Positions 30,764-42,029 of a stretch of DNA of 64,000 nt are shown here, in pieces (the stretch's first letter is position 1; every line of letters starts with the position of its first letter). Source of the DNA: Pseudogymnoascus destructans (taxonomy: Eukaryota > Ascomycota > Leotiomycetes > Thelebolales > Thelebolaceae); assembly GCF_001641265.1 (NCBI RefSeq), contig NW_020167520.1, forward strand, positions 248,001 through 312,000, given 5' to 3'. The notes under the pieces were generated by a model. It saw only the letters and a program-made list of their open reading frames with translations, had not been told where the DNA came from and ran no database searches. Both the position numbers and the translations under genes were made by a program.

Positions 30764-32022
30764 GGCCTCTGTGAAGCTGTTGCTGTTGCTGCTTCTGCTT
30801 CTGCTACTTGCGACCGGAGTTCTTCTGTAGAGATGTGGAATTGACCCTTCAAAACAGCTCTTTTACCCTTCTTTTGCTCCCTTCTTTTCTGAATTATGTT
30901 GCGCAAGTTATCCGTCTCTCTTTGCTGTAGTATGTGGCGTGTGTTAAGCCTCTCTGTCTCATCTGCTAACTTATGAATATATCGCTTTGTAGGAGTGTTG
31001 AGAATGCCACGACTTATTGTAGAAGAGAGAACTGTATTTGCTTTGTGAAGTGTCTGAAAATGAGGAGGACTGCTATTCAAAAATACTTTCTCAAAAATAT
31101 CATGCTCTGTTGGAGTCCTTGGCCGTTCTAAGGGTGCGTCTGTTGTAGGAAGTGTAGCTGCGCGTATGACTGTCTGTGGCTGGAATGGCTGTAACCCACT
31201 CCCTCTCCAAGCAGAAGTTATATTTGAATTTGAAAATGCAGCTGCTCTTGCTTGTATGTATGCATCCATCCATTCTGCTTTCTGTATGCATAGGAGCTGC
31301 ACCTCATTAAGGTGCGAGAGGGCTGTTGTGAGGTGTTTTTTCAAAGGTCCAAAAATTGCAACATCAAGTGGCTGTAACACATGAGAGGTATGTGGAGGTA
31401 GTATAAGTAGAGATATGCGATTCTGTATGCAGTGTGATATGAAGCTCCCGCTTATATGGCTGTCATGGCCATCACAAATAAGGAGCCTTTGTTGTAGTTG
31501 TCCATTTGGAAGTGTTGCTTTTGCTCTTGTAGAGGGCTCAAAAACGCGTTTTAGCCACTCTAATCCATGAAGATTGCTTGTCCACCCTTTTGTATTTGCA
31601 GAGAAGTGCCATTTGCTTATAACGTCCTTTGGAATCCAGCTCTGTAGTACATTCTGTCCCTTGAAGATAATGAGGGGGTCGGTGGTTGTTCCATCCATGC
31701 AGATGCACTCAACAGCAGAGACCTCTTCCTCAGACATGTCTATTACAATCTGACAAGTGCACGCATTGTGTCCAGTCTCTCCACACTTCCCACAGCGGCA
31801 TGCACACATTTCTTCCCTTGGCTTGCGACCACTTCTCGCCCTTATTTCCTGCTCTACTTGCTGCACAACATCCCTCTCATCCTGTAGACCCTGCGCATCC
31901 TGTTGAGTAAGTGATCCTCCTTGCTGTAGACGTGATTTTTTAGCCCTCCGGCTCTTGCTTATTACTTCATTTGCCTGTCGGAGGTTCTGGTTCTCTGCCT
32001 TTAACAATGCTAATTGATGCAT
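30764..32022 (-). pseudogene. Chimeric pogo ORF: A-type zinc knuckle joined to B-type DDE domain
   Basis: One open frame of about 435 codons. It starts with the A-family C-terminal coiled/zinc-knuckle segment (MHQLALLKAENQNLRQANEV..., CGKCGETGHNACTC), then switches at about 31722 into a B/C-family catalytic domain from VECICMDGTTTDPLIIFKGQ through CDGHDSHISGSF, HVLQPLDVAIFGPLKK and the basic tail. The first catalytic Asp (DETGFSIG) and the B-type HTH are missing. The ORF runs on into element G. Confidence 0.8.
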
Positions 32023-32100
32023 TATTTGCGATGCACCCTTTGTAAACTGGTCAACAGCTGCATAGATTGAGGTTGGAGAGCTATTCTGATGATGCGCAAT

Positions 32101-33452
32101 TCAGTTTTTAATGAAGGTAGACTGTGATGAGGCTTCAATTGGGTTATTTGGTGTTTGGGAAACCCAAGGTTGAGCAGTACCCGGGCGGGAGCTTTGAGGT
32201 GTTGGTGTCTTTAACTTAAGATCAAGTGCAGATATCACTCTCTCAGGGTCGAATGGAAGAAGCCCTGCTCCTCGGAACCCACCCTGAATGTTGCTTTCAG
32301 TCATTGCAGTGTTAAAGGCAGCGTGGAAGGCAGGAAAGAAGTCATCCTTAGTAATGTAAATAATATGAGCCCGCATCATATCTTCAATTTGCCGACCGTA
32401 AGCTCTCTTTAATGGGCCAAAACAGCCAACATCAAGTGGTTGGAGTATATGGGAAGAGTGAGCAGGCATACAAAGCGTAATAATGTTGTGTTCCTTGCAG
32501 TATTCCTCAAACTCATCTGAGTGGTGGCTCTCATGACCATCAAGGACTAAGAGGCGATAACCACCAACACTCCGGGTCTTTGTATGCTTCTCAAAATGCT
32601 GAATCCAATCCATGCCTCTCTCGTTTGTAGTCCAGCCATTTTCTGTAACAGCAATTACCCAATCGCTTGGAAATCCACTGTTCTCATACCAAGATGCAAG
32701 GTGGTTTTTGCCTGCAACAATGACAAATGGCGGCACTGCCCAACCTTGAGAACTAACACCTTGGATTACTGTAACCCATTCCCGATTGCCAGGCTGTACC
32801 TTCTTTGCTTTTGTATGCCCGTCTGAGCTTGTCACAACCATAGCAGTTGAGATAACGCCCATCATAAACCCAATCTCATCAAAGTTGTAGGTATCTGCTT
32901 CATTGATGCCATATTTTGAAATTGTGTTGGTAGAAGCTCAAACCAACAACGGATGACTTCTGGGTCCTCGCACTTAGCCCTCTGGTAGTCGTATTTGCGC
33001 TGGAAGCGTGTCCAGAGCTCTACACGCCGCTTAACAAAGTTTGAAGCCCAACGCGACCCGACGCGTGGCGCGTCACATGTTGCAAGTAGCCGATTTGCCA
33101 TTCTTCAACAATAGACAACTGAGGAGGAAATCCTTTTGTAGCTAGGTCGAGTATGTATTGAACAAGGACTGATTCCTCTAGATTTGTCAATTTCCGTGAG
33201 TTGGCTTGGATATCGCGTTGTGAAGGTATGCCTAGTAATCAACGACCTAGCTTACAGTGGTCCACAGAAAAGTCCTAGCTACAGCTCGAAGGCGTAACTT
33301 TGGGTCGCTTTGTAGAGCTTGGATAGCTAGCAGTAATTGCCTTTCATCGTTTTTTGGCAGCATGTTTTGTTGTGGAGGAATTTAACATTTAGTTGGGGGT
33401 TATTGTCACCTGGCCGGTTCGCTTGTTTGGCCGGTTCGCTATACATGTACGT
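32101..33452 (-). mobile_element. Pogo-like element A-prime, left-arm copy
   Basis: Outer end at 33452 (complement ACGTACATGTATAGC, TA 33453-33454) with two GAACCGGCCA units 17 bp apart. Transposase fragments: 32862-33101 (HTH, GSRWASNFVKRRVELW), 32101-32865 (catalytic, VLDGHESHHSDEFEEYCKEH and HILQPLDVGCFGPLK), and upstream remnants to about 33365. Frameshifts near 32865-32940 and 33110-33240 inactivate it. The stop at 32101 matches that of element A. Its right part is the chimeric ORF above. Confidence 0.83.
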
Positions 33453-33454
33453 TA

Positions 33455-34821
33455 TTCCCCCCTTAATACTAATGTAATGGTGTATTATAAATTAATATAA
33501 TTGAAGTAATAGCATCATACTACAGTATTAACTATATTAAGGTATATATGATAGGGTAGAACAGTAGTAAATGGTCATGGTGTGGTAGAAATGTAGCGTT
33601 GAGAGGCATACTCTGTCATTGTGATTTTGGAAATTTCACTCAGCTTCGCCGCTATTTACCATACAAATACCGGTAGTAGCGAAAGGTGCGGAACTGGCTA
33701 CAATCACGATGAGAATCGTAATTTTGGACCGTCATTGTAGTAGCCAATAGTGGTGTTAAATTACGTGGTGGCCCCATAACTTTATGGGAGAGTGTTGATG
33801 GTACCAAAACTGCAGCGAAGCCTACAGTAATACAGCACCTACAACCAGAACACAGGCTTCTACAGGCTTCTACCGTTCACCCTAGCACTTGTTTTATATC
33901 GCTACATAGGTATTGTATGGTAATACAGCATATAAGAGCCCATTTACAGCTTTTTACGAAGGTTGAGCTGTATACGGTCACTGCCACTGAGCAGAGTCGC
34001 TGAAGCTACGGTTGAGGTGGCACCGACGTTGCGACTGTGGGGGCTACGGCCCAATTCGGAGGAGTGGGTGCAGGGGTAGTTGCGGCCTGAGGCAGTGCAA
34101 AAATCGCTCATCGTGAATCTGGGGTGGTGAAGGTTATATTCTTGGGCAAAAACTCTATATACCCAGTTCCATCCCACGTGACCTGCCCAAGCCCAATCTA
34201 GAAACTCCCCCCATTCTCATATGTGCCTGGCATGTCTGAGCCAGCCCCGACGATGAGCAAAGGAAGCTCGTCGTTGGGGCTGGCTCGGACACGCCAGGCA
34301 CAGCCCTCCTCGGGACAAACGGCGGTTGCCCCATCTTTGTCCCTCCTCTGGAGCCGCCAGGAGAACTTCTCCTTGACAGCCCAGTCATCCAGGGCGTGGG
34401 ACCAAGCGTCCAAGTCAAGGAACTCGCTACTGTTGACAGGGGCAGCAAGTTCGGCAAGGAGGCAGGGGCAGGGGAGGTGGGGGAGTTTGTGCCTCACGTG
34501 AGGGCTTCTGAGGGGGGTTTCGAGGGGGTCGGAGGAGGGAGGGAGCCTGGGAGGTGTCAGCGGGGTTCTGTGGTGGACGGGAGGAGGTTTGAGGGTCTCA
34601 ATTGACCCCTGACTTACTGTGCAATTGAGCATGTACTCTCAAATGAGAGTACGCCTCTCATTGGCTCGTTAACCTTTCCAAAGGAGGGTTAGCGGCCGAC
34701 TGGGTAGATGGAGTTTTCTTACCAGTTTACTGGGTATATCGAGTTTTTGCCCTATATTCTTTTGCCCTTAATCCTATCCAATGGGGTCGAAAAATGGGTC
34801 GACCCCCCTAAGGTAGGTGCA
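33455..34821. mobile_element. MULE-like remnant region, left-arm copy
   Basis: AT-rich 33455-33950 holds no gene. ORF 34198-34632 (minus) reads SSEFLDLDAWSHALDDWAVK and CPEEGCAWRVRASPND, the N-terminal FAR1/MuDR-type region of Mutator-like transposases, then ends. No catalytic MULE domain was found. The boundaries of the element are not visible to me. Confidence 0.55.
34223..34301. repeat. Hairpin of 36-bp arms inside the MULE fragment
   Basis: 34223-34258 and 34266-34301 are reverse complements with four mismatches, all transitions (A/G or T/C). The hairpin covers the segment coding CAWRVRAS and the end of the ORF. Confidence 0.85.
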
Positions 34822-34823
34822 TA

Positions 34824-36369
34824 CGGAGGCGTGTACCAAAAGTCCTTGCCGGGCTATCAGTGCCAAGGAATGTAGCGTTCGGGGCTAAAAATAGGGGTAA
34901 AGTCAGTAAATAGGCATCGTCAATTCATATTTTGTAGAGTAGAAGATAATACAGATATTAAATATGCCTTCATACTCTCTTGCAGCGCGAGCTCAAGCTA
35001 TAGGACTCCGAGCTTATGGAGCTACATATCAGCAAATTAAAGAGAATACAAAAATTTCCGAGCGGCAAGTGCGATATTACATGGCTGAAGCACGCCGCCA
35101 TGGATATAATCCAGATATCGACAAGCAATTACTCGATAAATATCTTATTGATGCCCCTCGGAACAGGACGCCCTCAGAAACTAAGTGCAAATGACGAAGA
35201 GACTCTTATAAAGAGTATAAAAATGGACCGGAACTCTCGAGAGAAGACAGCAGCAACAATTGGTTATGAAAATGGTGTGTCTACAATGACTGCTTTTCAA
35301 GTACTACAACGGCATAAACTGATAAAACGAAAGCCAACATGGAAACCAGGATTAACTAAAGCGATGAGAGAAGCACAACTACAATTCGCTCTACGATATG
35401 CACATTGGACTCTTACAGATTGGAAAAACGTTATATGGACAGATGAACATCTATTGTCCTTGGCCATCGACGTGGAGGATTTAAAGTATGGAGGACAAAA
35501 GATGAGAGATTCGAGCCATCTGTTATTCGCTCTCAATGGCACGGAGCGTCGGAATTCATGTGGTGGAGCTGTTTTACATACGATAAAAAGGGGCCATATC
35601 ACATTTGGAAAAAGGAGACAGCAAAGGAGAAGAGAGAAGCAGCAATTGAAATTGAAGCATTTAATAATACAATTGAAGCACAATGCAAAGAGGAATGGGA
35701 ACTTGAAAATGGAATACGTCGCCTTGGATTACGGAACTATAGAGGAAGGAAGCCAGAGTGGAAGTTTACAAAAAAGACAGGAGCAATGACCCGTGAGAAA
35801 GGAAAAGGAGGAATTGATGCATGGCGATACCGAAAAGTCATCCTTGAGCCTTTACTTCTACCGTTTGACAAGAGTGTAAGAAGGAAAGGCCAAATACTAT
35901 TGTACAAGAAGATAAAGCACCATCTCATGCGTCAAAGTGGCAAAAGGCTGTCTTTGATAGGTTTGATATTCAACGGCTACTATGGCCAGGTAATTCGCCT
36001 GACCTTAATATGATTGAGCCTTGTTGGCCATTTATGAAGCAGGTTACTACTCGTAAAGGGCCTCCTACAACTCAGAAGACTGCAGAAATTGTGTGGAAAA
36101 AGGCATGGGAGGAGCTTGAACAACGGAGAATACAGGCGTGGATTGAGAGGATTCCACGCCATATTCAAGAGGTTATTGAGAATCAATTATAATAGTTAAT
36201 AGTTCCTACGTGCCTTGCCATGTGTAGATATATCACTAACCCCTTCCTTATATCCATTTCCTCCTTGGAGTCTATTTTATGAAGCTACAGGTGCAAGTAT
36301 CGTGAGTGCTCATTTTGACAGGGGTAGGCTATACCCCTGCCCGGCAAGGACTTTTGGTACACGCCTCCG
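34824..36369 (+). mobile_element. Tc1-like element, left-arm copy
   Basis: 1546 bp with inverted ends CGGAGGCGTGTACC at 34824 and 36369 and TA on both sides (34822-34823, 36370-36371). The transposase is spread over several frames: HTH start MPSYSLAARAQAIGL (34964), GRPQKLSANDEETLIKSI, WTDE (first Asp), then shifted frames with QEDKAPSHASKW (second Asp) and NSPDLNMIEPCW (Glu). The triad and termini place it in the IS630-Tc1-mariner superfamily. At least three frameshifts make it inactive. Confidence 0.9.
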
Positions 36370-36371
36370 TA

Positions 36372-36495
36372 CAACAACATACAATTGCATACCTAAAGTA
36401 GTTTAGACCAACTCACGTGGTTGCACTAACTATAGAGAGAAAGGCCAATTTTAGGGTAGCCTGTGTCCGTGGCTTAACCTAAACCTATTCTAATA
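36372..36495. other. Unassigned spacer
   Basis: Short sequence between the inverted-repeat arm and element H. Nothing recognised. Confidence 0.5.
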
Positions 36496-36589
36496 CAGTC
36501 AAACCCTTGTTAAGACGATGGCATCCGTAGCAAGCATTTCCATCGTCTTATTGTATATATCGTTATATAGAGTAATATTATGTAAGCCA

Positions 36590-39078
36590 CCTATCTAACG
36601 TAACCTGCTGCTGTGACTGTGCTCGAATAGCCTCAATGGCTGTTTGCAGCCGCTCTAGTGCCCGTATATGCCCCGTAGTAAGAGCATCCTGGCCTTCAGA
36701 ATACTCAATCAGTATCTGGAGGGCATCCTGGGCCTCCTTTGCCATAGGCGCAGGCTGCTCAGGCTGCTCCTCCTTGTAATGGTGGGTGCACCAGATGTGA
36801 GAATCTAGCCACCCAAGGAAGGGATGATTTTACTAAGACAACACACTGTCTTAGGAAACAGAGCCAAAGGGTTGTAGCTTAGACTATTCCACAACGCAGC
36901 AATCAGGTGTGTGATGTAGTGAAGTGGTTCAGACAAGTTGCAACAAATGTTGAGTCTGGGAACTCAGGGGTAAGTCAGAGGTTAACACCTCACTGACTTT
37001 TCAGAAACAAGGAGTAACAAGATGAATGCTTGGAAGCTTGTAAAAGACGTGGAAGTATGTGATAGTCGATTTACTGTATTGCCTGCTTGCCCTTTCTTAA
37101 GGAAAGGGCAATCCTATTTATGCCAAAGGAGTGTAGTTCTCTCATTTTCCATGACTTTCCATGACTAACCAGGCTTGGTAAATGTATTAGAAATCAAGTG
37201 CGACCCACAACTAGCTTGCTAATCATGTAGTGAACGTAAGAGAATCCCATAGAACCATCTCCTGGGTTCCTAGCCTATAGGAAGTGAAAAGGAGGTCCAA
37301 GGTCAGAGTACCTATAGATAAATTATGTCATAACTTAACCAATCTTGTGTGTAACTAAGGAGCGATGACGTGTAATGAATCATAGAGGGTTGTAGAAGCT
37401 TCTAGAGCTATCGTTCATGTTCCTAGGCCTCTAGTTGGTAGAGATATGCCATGTGGTAGTATTGGCCCACCCCCTTAAGGAGGAGATTTTCTTAATAACT
37501 TGTTCAATGAGTGTCCAAATGATATGCCGTGATGTATGTAGCATAAACAGATGTAGTAGAAGAGTTTGCAGCAATCGTTGAGTAGGATTGCTTCTGTTGT
37601 TGGTGTGATAAGCCAAGATATGTATGGTGACTTGTAGGTTTGAGGAGGAGATTTCTAAGTTTGCTCTTGAGTTTGATAGCAAACTAAGTGCAACGAATGT
37701 CAGTATGACACTCCTCTTCGTCATCATTTTGAGAGTTCTGATGCCCAAGTTGCCCCTCTATTATCTCCTCAAGTAGTTCTTCATCGGTAGTCTGTCCTTC
37801 CACTGCTCTAGCCTCTTCCACAGGGTTTAGAAAGTTCGAAATAGCCATCGAGTCTGTAATTGATGCTGTAATTATCGCTTGGTTGTAGAGTTCTTGTATT
37901 CCAGTAGGCATCGTTATTGTTGGAAGGCTAATTTGGATTTGAAACAAGTGTAGATTTCCGGAAGCAGTTGTATATCGTAGTGTTTGAAACTTCTGTATTC
38001 CAAGCACGAATAATCCAGCGAAGAGTGAGTCGAAGATTCATAAGTTTCTGTGGATCTTGATTTGAATTGATAGTGTCAATTATAAACCGAAGCCAATGTT
38101 GTCGATAATAAGCTTTAACATTTTGAATAATTCCTTGATCAAGAGGCTGGAAACGACTGGTACTGTTAGCTGGAAGCCAACAAATGCGGATATTAGGGGG
38201 AGGAGGGTTAAGCTCAGCCCCTGTATAGTGTGCTGAAAAGCCGTCCATTGTTAAGAGTATTTGCCGAGTAGTTCCAATATGCTGATAAAAGGCTTGAAGC
38301 CATTCGCTCATAAGTATTCCAGTCATCCAAGCCTTCTTGTTCACTTTCAATTGTGCCCCCATTGTTTGTATATTAATTCATTGTAATGCTCGAGGTGCTT
38401 TTGCATGGCCAATTGCCTAAACAGGGAGTCGGTCTGTTTCAGTAGCGTTGACGCAGAAACCCAGGGAGATCCGAGTCTTATTCTTCTTAACACAAGATTG
38501 GAGCTGTGATGAGAGGCCACATGATGGCATCATCTTCCAGAAGAGTCCAGTTTCATCCATATTTTATATATCCTCTTCTTGAAACGCCCCTGCTATTGTC
38601 CGTAGTGCCCTCATTTCTTACTCAACATTTTCCGGAACTGATGCCGCCTCCCCAAACCGTTGTCATGATTATGATGTCGCTTTTTGAATTTTTTGAGCCA
38701 GCCAGTAGAAAACGATGGGCACTCTTGGCCAGTATATTCTGGCAGTCGTTTCCAGATCTGCTGTGCCTTCTGCTGTAGTATATCACCAGTTGTAAACCCT
38801 CCCTTTTCTTCAATCCGAATCTGCCACTCCTAAAGGATTTCCTCTAGCTTTGGCCACTGGCCTAGTCGACGGCATTGGATTCTAGTGTCTTGGTTCTTAT
38901 CAAGGGCCTCAAAGTTGCTGCTTAGTGATTCAGAAATAGTCGACTGGCTTAACTTGTGATGATATTGTCTTTCAAACCATTCGATACACTGCCGCTGAGT
39001 TGGCTTTGGAACTTGTTGGTGGGCCCAGTGTCGAAGGGCACGCCGCTGGTCAACTGTAATCGGCCTTTTTCGAGGCAT
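36590..39078 (-). pseudogene. Element H transposase (broken)
   Basis: N-terminal HTH MPRKRPITVDQRRALRHWAH with CIEWFERQYHHKLSQSTISE (38830-39078), a gap with stops, then DDE_1 with ILLTMDGFSAHYTGAELN and FQPLDQGIIQNVKAYYRQHW (37928-38362), and an acidic tail (37684-38007) that resumes beyond the LTR (36590-36774). Multiple stops; the LTR also splits it. Confidence 0.82.
36775..37710. mobile_element. Solo LTR (936 bp) in element H
   Basis: Starts TGTAATGGTGGG, ends AGTATGACA, with perfect 5-bp duplication CTCCT (36770-36774 and 37711-37715). The same start is seen at 63966. No coding sequence recognised inside. Confidence 0.92.
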
Positions 39079-39235
39079 TTTGGGTGTCTAATGGCCACGT
39101 TAAGACGATGAACAGGTTGGAAAAGACGATGATCGTTGAATCGTATTTTGTATGGTAAAAGTATCGGTCCGTGGAAAAATATCGCACAAAAGAGGTTATC
39201 GGCTAAAAGAGGATCGTCTTGGCGAGGTTTGACTG

Positions 39236-39790
39236 TATATGCAATCATGTTATGCTATTTGAGCTAAAACCTAATAGGATCACTGTAGTTAAGCACCAGT
39301 TAACTAAGTTTACATAGGGAATCGTTGCAAGCAATGGCAGAGACTTTTGTTTTATCAATTGATTGCAGCTAAGCTACTCGTCGCCACGATCACTACAAAC
39401 TTTAAATCGCCTGCCCCTCGATTTTCAGTATCCCCAGATAAAGGAGACTGTGAAACACAACCTATACACGCACACGCTGCCGGATCGATGGTATCGAGCG
39501 ATGGAATGGTCATAAACAAAACAGATCTTACTGCATCTTGGCAACGTAAGTAAGTGAAACAAATCAATTGGACCACTCAAACAATGAGTCCTCATGGGGT
39601 GAGGTTCCTACACAAAAGAAATTGAAAAGGGACAATGTAGCCGAAGCTTGCTCGCTCTCGATCATCAGACTGCCGTGCCAAATGCGACCGACGCATGGAT
39701 GCAAAATGACACAAAATAGTTTGGAAACAAAAGGCCTGCCGTTAGACCGAAATAGAAAGTATTTTTTGCGGAAATTTGCAGCATTTCCGA
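39236..39790. other. Spacer between element H and septin gene
   Basis: Should include the 3' UTR of the septin gene. Short ORFs here have no motif. Nothing else seen. Confidence 0.55.
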
Positions 39791-41512
39791 CTATCGCCTG
39801 GCCGGGCCCTCGCGGTGCTTCAGTCTGCTCGTTCTCCACCCCTCGTACCATAGCTCCCTACTTGCTTCGCGTAGCTCGCCGCGCCACTCGGAGAAGACTG
39901 CATCCTTGAGGCGGACAAAGTCACAATGTTCTACATTGTATGGGTCAGCAAAACCCCATGGGAATTTGCGACCAATAACTCCAGGCTCGTAGATATCTGG
40001 GCTGATAATTGAGAGTGGTAGATAAGGAATTTCGTCAGTTGCCGTCATATTCTCACTTGACAGCTGACGCTTGTGATGCCTGATTGATCCCGACGATCGG
40101 CGGTTTTGAGACTGAGGCGATGAGGAAGGTTCTGGATTTTGATTTGGCAGGTCTGGGCCCGAAGAGTTGTTACCGCTGTGTTCCGAGCCCTCCTCATCCT
40201 CATCCTGCTCATCAATGCGGTTCCAGTCTTTGACGGTATCAGAGTCATCATCTAGTCCCAGAGCCTCGAGAGGGTCCAAATTCGCTTTGCGAAGACTGTC
40301 CCAGACAGTTTTCTTAAGGTGGGTCATGTGAGCAGTCGTTATAGTGTCGGCCTTCGAGATCACTGGCACAACAGTAGTCTTTCCTTGGAGAGTTCTGAGG
40401 ACTGAAAGATCAAGGTCTTCGTCCAAGCCGCCAATTAAACGGGGAGTGGGAGCATATTTATCGCCCTGGCTGCCCTGGTCATTCGAGGCTCTTCCTTTCA
40501 CAGTTGCGATGTTCTTGTCGATACGAGCCGGGTCGATGATGAGGAAGGCGCAGTGAATATGTGTATCCTGAACTCCCGGTGCGCGGACAACCTTCATTTC
40601 TTCAGTGAATGTCTCTTCAAACTTGCTTTCGAGGAAGGATGACATCTCGCGAAGTTGGAGGTCCACAACAGTCGTATCCAGGCCCTCCGAGTCCCACAGA
40701 GTGAGACCGATCTTCTCTCCGTCGATTTCAGTCTCAATGTAATGAGGGATGAAGTTGCCTGTCTTCGCTGCTTGTGCCCCGAAGACATCCTCGGGCAAGT
40801 CGGTTGGGCGAGTGCCTCTCTTCTTTGCTGGGAGTGCAAGAGAGCTCTTAAGGAAATTGAGGAATGAGGTCTTGCCCGAGTCACGGGCTCCGATAATGAG
40901 AATGCTGCAATGCGTCAGTTACTATGTCATAAGCCATTGCTACGCGGTATAAACTTACTTGAATGGTGTGGGATCCTTCCTCCTTCTCACACGCCGAGGG
41001 CTGTTGATGGTGCTGACGGCACTGCTTGCGTAGCTATACCGACCGCGGTGGGTCATGCTCTCAGTTCGCGCATACGGATCAACCCAGTCGCCTTTTTTAG
41101 CCCCATTTGGGGGTATCGGTGGAATTGCAATGTTTCCCAATCTCATGCCAGGCTCCATAGAGGCGCGTCCGTTTTCGTAGTGGCCGGTGCCGTGATCCTC
41201 ACCACCGAAGGTCTGTAGCTTTGGTGCTGCACCCCCGTTGTATAGGACTGGTAAGCTCGGAGCTGGCTTGTTGGCGGCTTCCCATTGTTGACGTTTCAAT
41301 TCAAGCTCGCGCGCATGAGCTTGGTGTTTCTTGCTTCCCTTGCTGCCGAAGTCGCCGGACTTGGATCGTCGCAGAAGTAAGCCCAAGCTCGACCTCCTTG
41401 GGGCCTCTTGTTGTTGTGTTGACACATTCTTGCTGTCGGGAACCGCTGGTACTTTGTCCTGGGGTGGCGCAACACCTCCGCTCGGAGTTCGTGGTCTGCT
41501 GCTGCTCGCCAT
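39791..41512 (-). CDS. aspE: Septin, AspE-type (group 5)
   Basis: Exon 1 (41512-40959) and exon 2 (40904-39791) join over a 54-bp intron (GTAAGT, branch ACTGAC, acceptor TTGCAG), phase consistent, 555 aa. A long Ser/Pro/basic N-terminus with LGLLLRRSKSGDFG is followed by the polybasic RRVRRRKDPTPF and, across the splice, the P-loop GARDSGKTSF (about 189-198), G3-like WDSEGLD and G4 SKAD. An acidic/Ser insert (EDEEGSEHSGNNSSG) sits within the domain, and the septin unique region has FPWGFADPYN. No long coiled coil follows. Septins form cortical filaments in morphogenesis; group 5 is restricted to filamentous fungi. The gene lies between the two arms of the inverted repeat. Confidence 0.9.
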
Positions 41513-41842
41513 TTTGATGAATGGGATGTCGTGAGGTTTGGAACGAGACCACCAGCGGTTCGCAAGGGGTGAATGTCGAGAACGGTAAAGACGAACGGAA
41601 GATTGTAAAGGATAGCGGGTTGTCAGAAAAGAATTATGATGTTTCCAAGCTTGTTACAGCGTGGGGTGTAGTGGGAAAAGAAATGTTCCCAGCCTGCGAA
41701 GGATGAAGAGGAGAGGTAAGAGAGTGGGAGGGGAGGCTGGTGTTGAGAAGAGGGAATTAATCCTTCCTAATTCGACCAGAAGCTACAGGCGCGACAGGAC
41801 AGGACCACGGAGGGCACTCTAGCGGGCGCTACGGTACAGTTA
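41513..41842. promoter_or_regulatory. Septin upstream region
   Basis: About 330 bp between the septin start codon and the first transposon end; it must contain the promoter and 5' UTR. A small ORF at 41521-41706 has no motif. Confidence 0.5.
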
Positions 41843-42027
41843 ACGTAAGTCGTGGCGTACTGGCGGTATTAGGAGGTTTTCAGCCGTAATTGCATGGCAT
41901 GATTGCAAGTAGTAGTTTTAGTACTAGCGTAAAACTAGTGTAGAGTTAGTATGGGGCTAATGCAGGGTTATGGGGGCACGGCCTAATAGAGTAATATCAT
42001 GCTGATCGTCGAATTCTCAGCTGACCA
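41843..42027. mobile_element. Pogo-like/MITE left end, partial
   Basis: Starts ACGTAAGTCGTGGCGTA after TA 41841-41842, the same outer motif as the foldback MITE at 47801. It runs to the TA of the Tc1-like element and lacks a clear second end-motif copy. Confidence 0.5.
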
Positions 42028-42029
42028 TA

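Larger units (their letters stand above)
31586..36371. repeat. Large inverted repeat, left arm (about 4.8 kb)
   Basis: Position x on this arm pairs with 78399-x on the right arm (42028-46813) with no length change at any ORF boundary checked. Several long ORFs translate identically. The inner limit coincides exactly with the TA at the end of the Tc1-like element; the outer limit is the first mismatch inside a pogo transposase (31585 versus 46814). One difference noted: G at 36323 versus T at 42076. Confidence 0.93.
36496..39235 (-). mobile_element. Tigger/jerky-like element H
   Basis: Inverted ends CAGTCAAACC...AAGACGAT at 36496 and complement at 39235, with TA at 36494-36495 and 39236-39237. 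About 1.8 kb without the LTR inserted at 36775-37710. It encodes a CENP-B/DDE_1-type transposase on the minus strand. A fragment of the same family lies at 61226-62190. Confidence 0.88.
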
